This document shows positions 62,139-64,000 of a DNA stretch of 64,000 bases, piece by piece. Position 1 is the first letter of the stretch. Every line of letters starts with the position of its first letter. Origin of the DNA: Blastomyces gilchristii SLH14081 (Eukaryota; Ascomycota; Eurotiomycetes; Onygenales; Ajellomycetaceae); NCBI RefSeq assembly GCF_000003855.2, contig NW_003101674.1, positions 1,497,815 through 1,561,814 on the forward strand, given 5' to 3'. The position numbers were made by a program, and so were the translations under genes. The notes below the pieces were generated by a model. That model was not told where the DNA came from. It ran no database searches and saw only the letters and a program-made list of their open reading frames with translations.

Positions 62139-62568
62139 TGACGGGCTGCGCCTGATCAATCATATAGACTATTTCATTACACTTCATAGATTCTTCTGTT
62201 CCACTCTCGAACATGTATACTCTGATTCTCGGCCATTCCCGATCGCCGATCCTCAGCCGCTATAAACACGCGTAACATACACTCCGATTCTCAGCCATTC
62301 CTGATCACTGATTCTCAGCTGCTATGAACGCGTGTAATGTATGCTCTGATTCTCAGCCATTTCTGATCACTGATTCTCAGCTGCTACAAATGTGTGTATA
62401 TTCTTCCACCTCAAAGCTTCACTGTGTACACCATCACATATGTGTATAAATATTCATCTTGATCACTGATTCTTGCACTTTCTCTTTCTTTCCTTCTTTA
62501 ATGTTTTTATCTTTGTTAAATAAGATTTATCAATATAATACTGATCTATTCAGTGTAGGCCTCTTACA
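62139..62568 (+). repeat. Putative 5' LTR with internal 62-bp tandem repeats
   Basis: Starts TGACGGG; the end is placed at CTCTTACA (62568) because of the TG...CA rule, but no second LTR is available to confirm. Three tandem units of 62 bp begin at 62220, 62282 and 62344 (the last slightly shorter). Unit 1 keeps CGGCC, CCCGATCGCCG and CACGCG; units 2 and 3 have lost these by transitions. Confidence 0.6.
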
Positions 62569-62576
62569 CTATAAAA

Positions 62577-62680
62577 ATGTTCATTATCTTCTTATTAGGA
62601 AATGATTATTCATGCATTGTCTTCTTATTAGAAAATGATTATTCACACATCATCTTCTCATCAGAAACAATTATTCATTG
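62577..62680. repeat. Three tandem units of about 34-bp after the LTR
   Basis: The phrases ATCTTCTTATTAGGAAATGA, GTCTTCTTATTAGAAAATGA and ATCTTCTCATCAGAAACAAT, each followed by TTATTCA, recur at about 34-39-bp spacing. They lie where a primer-binding site and leader would be expected. Confidence 0.7.
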
Positions 62681-62949
62681 AGAGATATCTGAATGTGTAA
62701 CAATACATAAGAAAGAGAAACACAGTTAAGCAGACACTGAGTTCTCAGATAAAAGCTTACTTACCAGTCACTCTGACTCTGTAATAAGATTTTACAAGAG
62801 AATATCAGTGAAAGATCTGAGAGTTCTGACACTCAGACATATGAGAATACAATTACACATTTCATGATTGATATAATCATATCTAACAATAATATGAAAC
62901 TCTTGAACATGAGTATAGATGTGATGTCACAGTGGCTCTGAGTAATGTC

Positions 62950-64000
62950 GAAATTACAACAGTAACAGATAGCAGACATGCATGTGACTCAATAACTTCA
63001 ATACAAAGAGATTTAATAATTATCTTATACAATTTCAACATCTACAGAATTGAATACAAAAGTGCTGAAAGAATACTTAGATACTCTCATGTATTTTAAT
63101 ACTTCTGATCTCACTCTCTACTCATTATGAAGGATGAAAATGCTTGTGAAACTGAGTGTAGATAAAGATTCCATCAGTTCATTAATCAATCAAGATTGAT
63201 ATATCAATGAATGATTGAAGAATCATGTGAAACAGAAGTTTCATTCATGAATAAAAGCATGTGAATCAGTGTTATAAACATCTGATAATATTATCAAATA
63301 TCTTGATATTCTGTTCTGAGACACTGCTATGCAATAGAAAGCATTAGATTGATTACAGAGTGTCTGACAGAGAAACACTTCTCTTACAATATTCATCCCT
63401 GATTTCAACACCAGGATTCTAGAAGCAGATGATCAATTTTGAGAGAATTGAATGAAGAGTAGCATGCTTAAGAAGACATTGACTTTCAAACTCTTACAGA
63501 TTCTTATAAGTGTAGACAAACATCAGACTTATGAAGACTTCTGCACACAGCTTCAGACATTGAATGACTGTCTTATCAAGCTCAAGAGTATATAGAACAG
63601 TGACAGAAGACATTACATCTCAGTCACTTATACACTCACACTGAAGAACAACAATGATGCAGATACTATGAACTGAATAGATTCAAATGCCTATACACAA
63701 GCAAGAGTTTCCACTGTTTGAATAGGCTTTCAAGTTCCTGAGATTACTCTCAAAGAAGTCACTGATTAATGTCAATATGAAGTGTGTATTAACTGTAACT
63801 GATCAGAACACATTGCTTTCAACTGCTAATTGATCTATGTGTCTTCACACTTGAGAGAAAGATCAGCATCTGTCCGTGCCAACCACATTGCAGTAAAGAA
63901 AGATTTGAAAGATAACTATGAGAATGTTCTGATAAAACAGGGAAAAGATTAGCTTCTGTTCAAATTTACAAACAGAAGCTTGAAGAGATCAGATGATAAT
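62950..64000 (+). pseudogene. gag with CCHC zinc knuckle, decayed and incomplete
   Basis: At about 63785-63826 the translation is CINCN, a stop, then SEHIAFNC: the C-x2-C-x4-H-x4-C knuckle is complete in ligands, with one TGA inside. The preceding 270 codons are Gln/Asn/Thr-rich, helical and interrupted. Continues past the window end. Confidence 0.65.

Larger units (their letters stand above)
62139..64000 (+). mobile_element. LTR retrotransposon, 5' LTR and gag region, runs off the window
   Basis: The abrupt change at TGACGGGCTGCGCC from mutated hAT to CG-containing sequence marks a 5' LTR start. The family differs from the Copia and both Ty3 elements above. The gag region carries a CCHC knuckle. 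Copia or Ty3 cannot be decided without pol. It is inserted in hAT copy B and therefore later than it. Confidence 0.75.

Overview
The window looks like a repeat-choked, AT-rich stretch of a filamentous ascomycete genome with one small island of ordinary host genes. The evidence is short introns (51-116 nt) with CTAAC/CTAAT branch sites, a fungal-type Tom6, a Tad-like LINE with RNase H, Ty3 elements with a chromodomain, and heavy C-to-T/G-to-A decay of every repeated copy. An Onygenales-type dimorphic fungus would fit, but the genus cannot be proved from this sequence.

Layout. 1-22535 is stacked transposons: a hAT right end, a sense Ty3 chromovirus fragment, a complete 5.7 kb hAT element, an antisense Ty3 5' half whose LTR is split by a second, full-length 8.3 kb Ty3 element, a LINE 3' end, and hAT-related MITEs. 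22536-27987 is the gene island (normal GC, introns): a decayed short-chain dehydrogenase pseudogene, tom6 (minus strand, two exons) and a ten-exon CTNNBL1 homologue, the last two divergent from a 387-bp shared promoter region. 27988-43504 is a Copia element whose 5' LTR holds a LINE, which in turn holds a full Ty3 element; its body carries three hAT MITEs, one inside another. 43505-62138 is a reversed hAT copy that received a full-length LINE and a second hAT copy. 62139-64000 is the 5' LTR and gag region of another LTR retrotransposon that runs off the window.

The boundaries rest on target-site duplications read directly: 5 bp (CTTTT) for the Ty3 chromovirus, 4 bp for the other Ty3 element, two different 14-bp duplications for the LINEs, and perfect 8-bp duplications (GATGTAAG, GTTACAGA, ACTATATA, CTTACTCT, GATTGAAT) for the hAT family and its roughly 505-bp MITEs. 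These give a relative order of insertion.

Only tom6 and CTNNBL1 look functional. All transposon genes carry many stops, many of them Trp TGG changed to TGA. Mutation has nearly erased CC, GG and CG dinucleotides while CA/TG stay common, which differs from textbook CpA-type RIP. No CRISPR array, rRNA, tRNA or secondary-metabolite cluster was seen.
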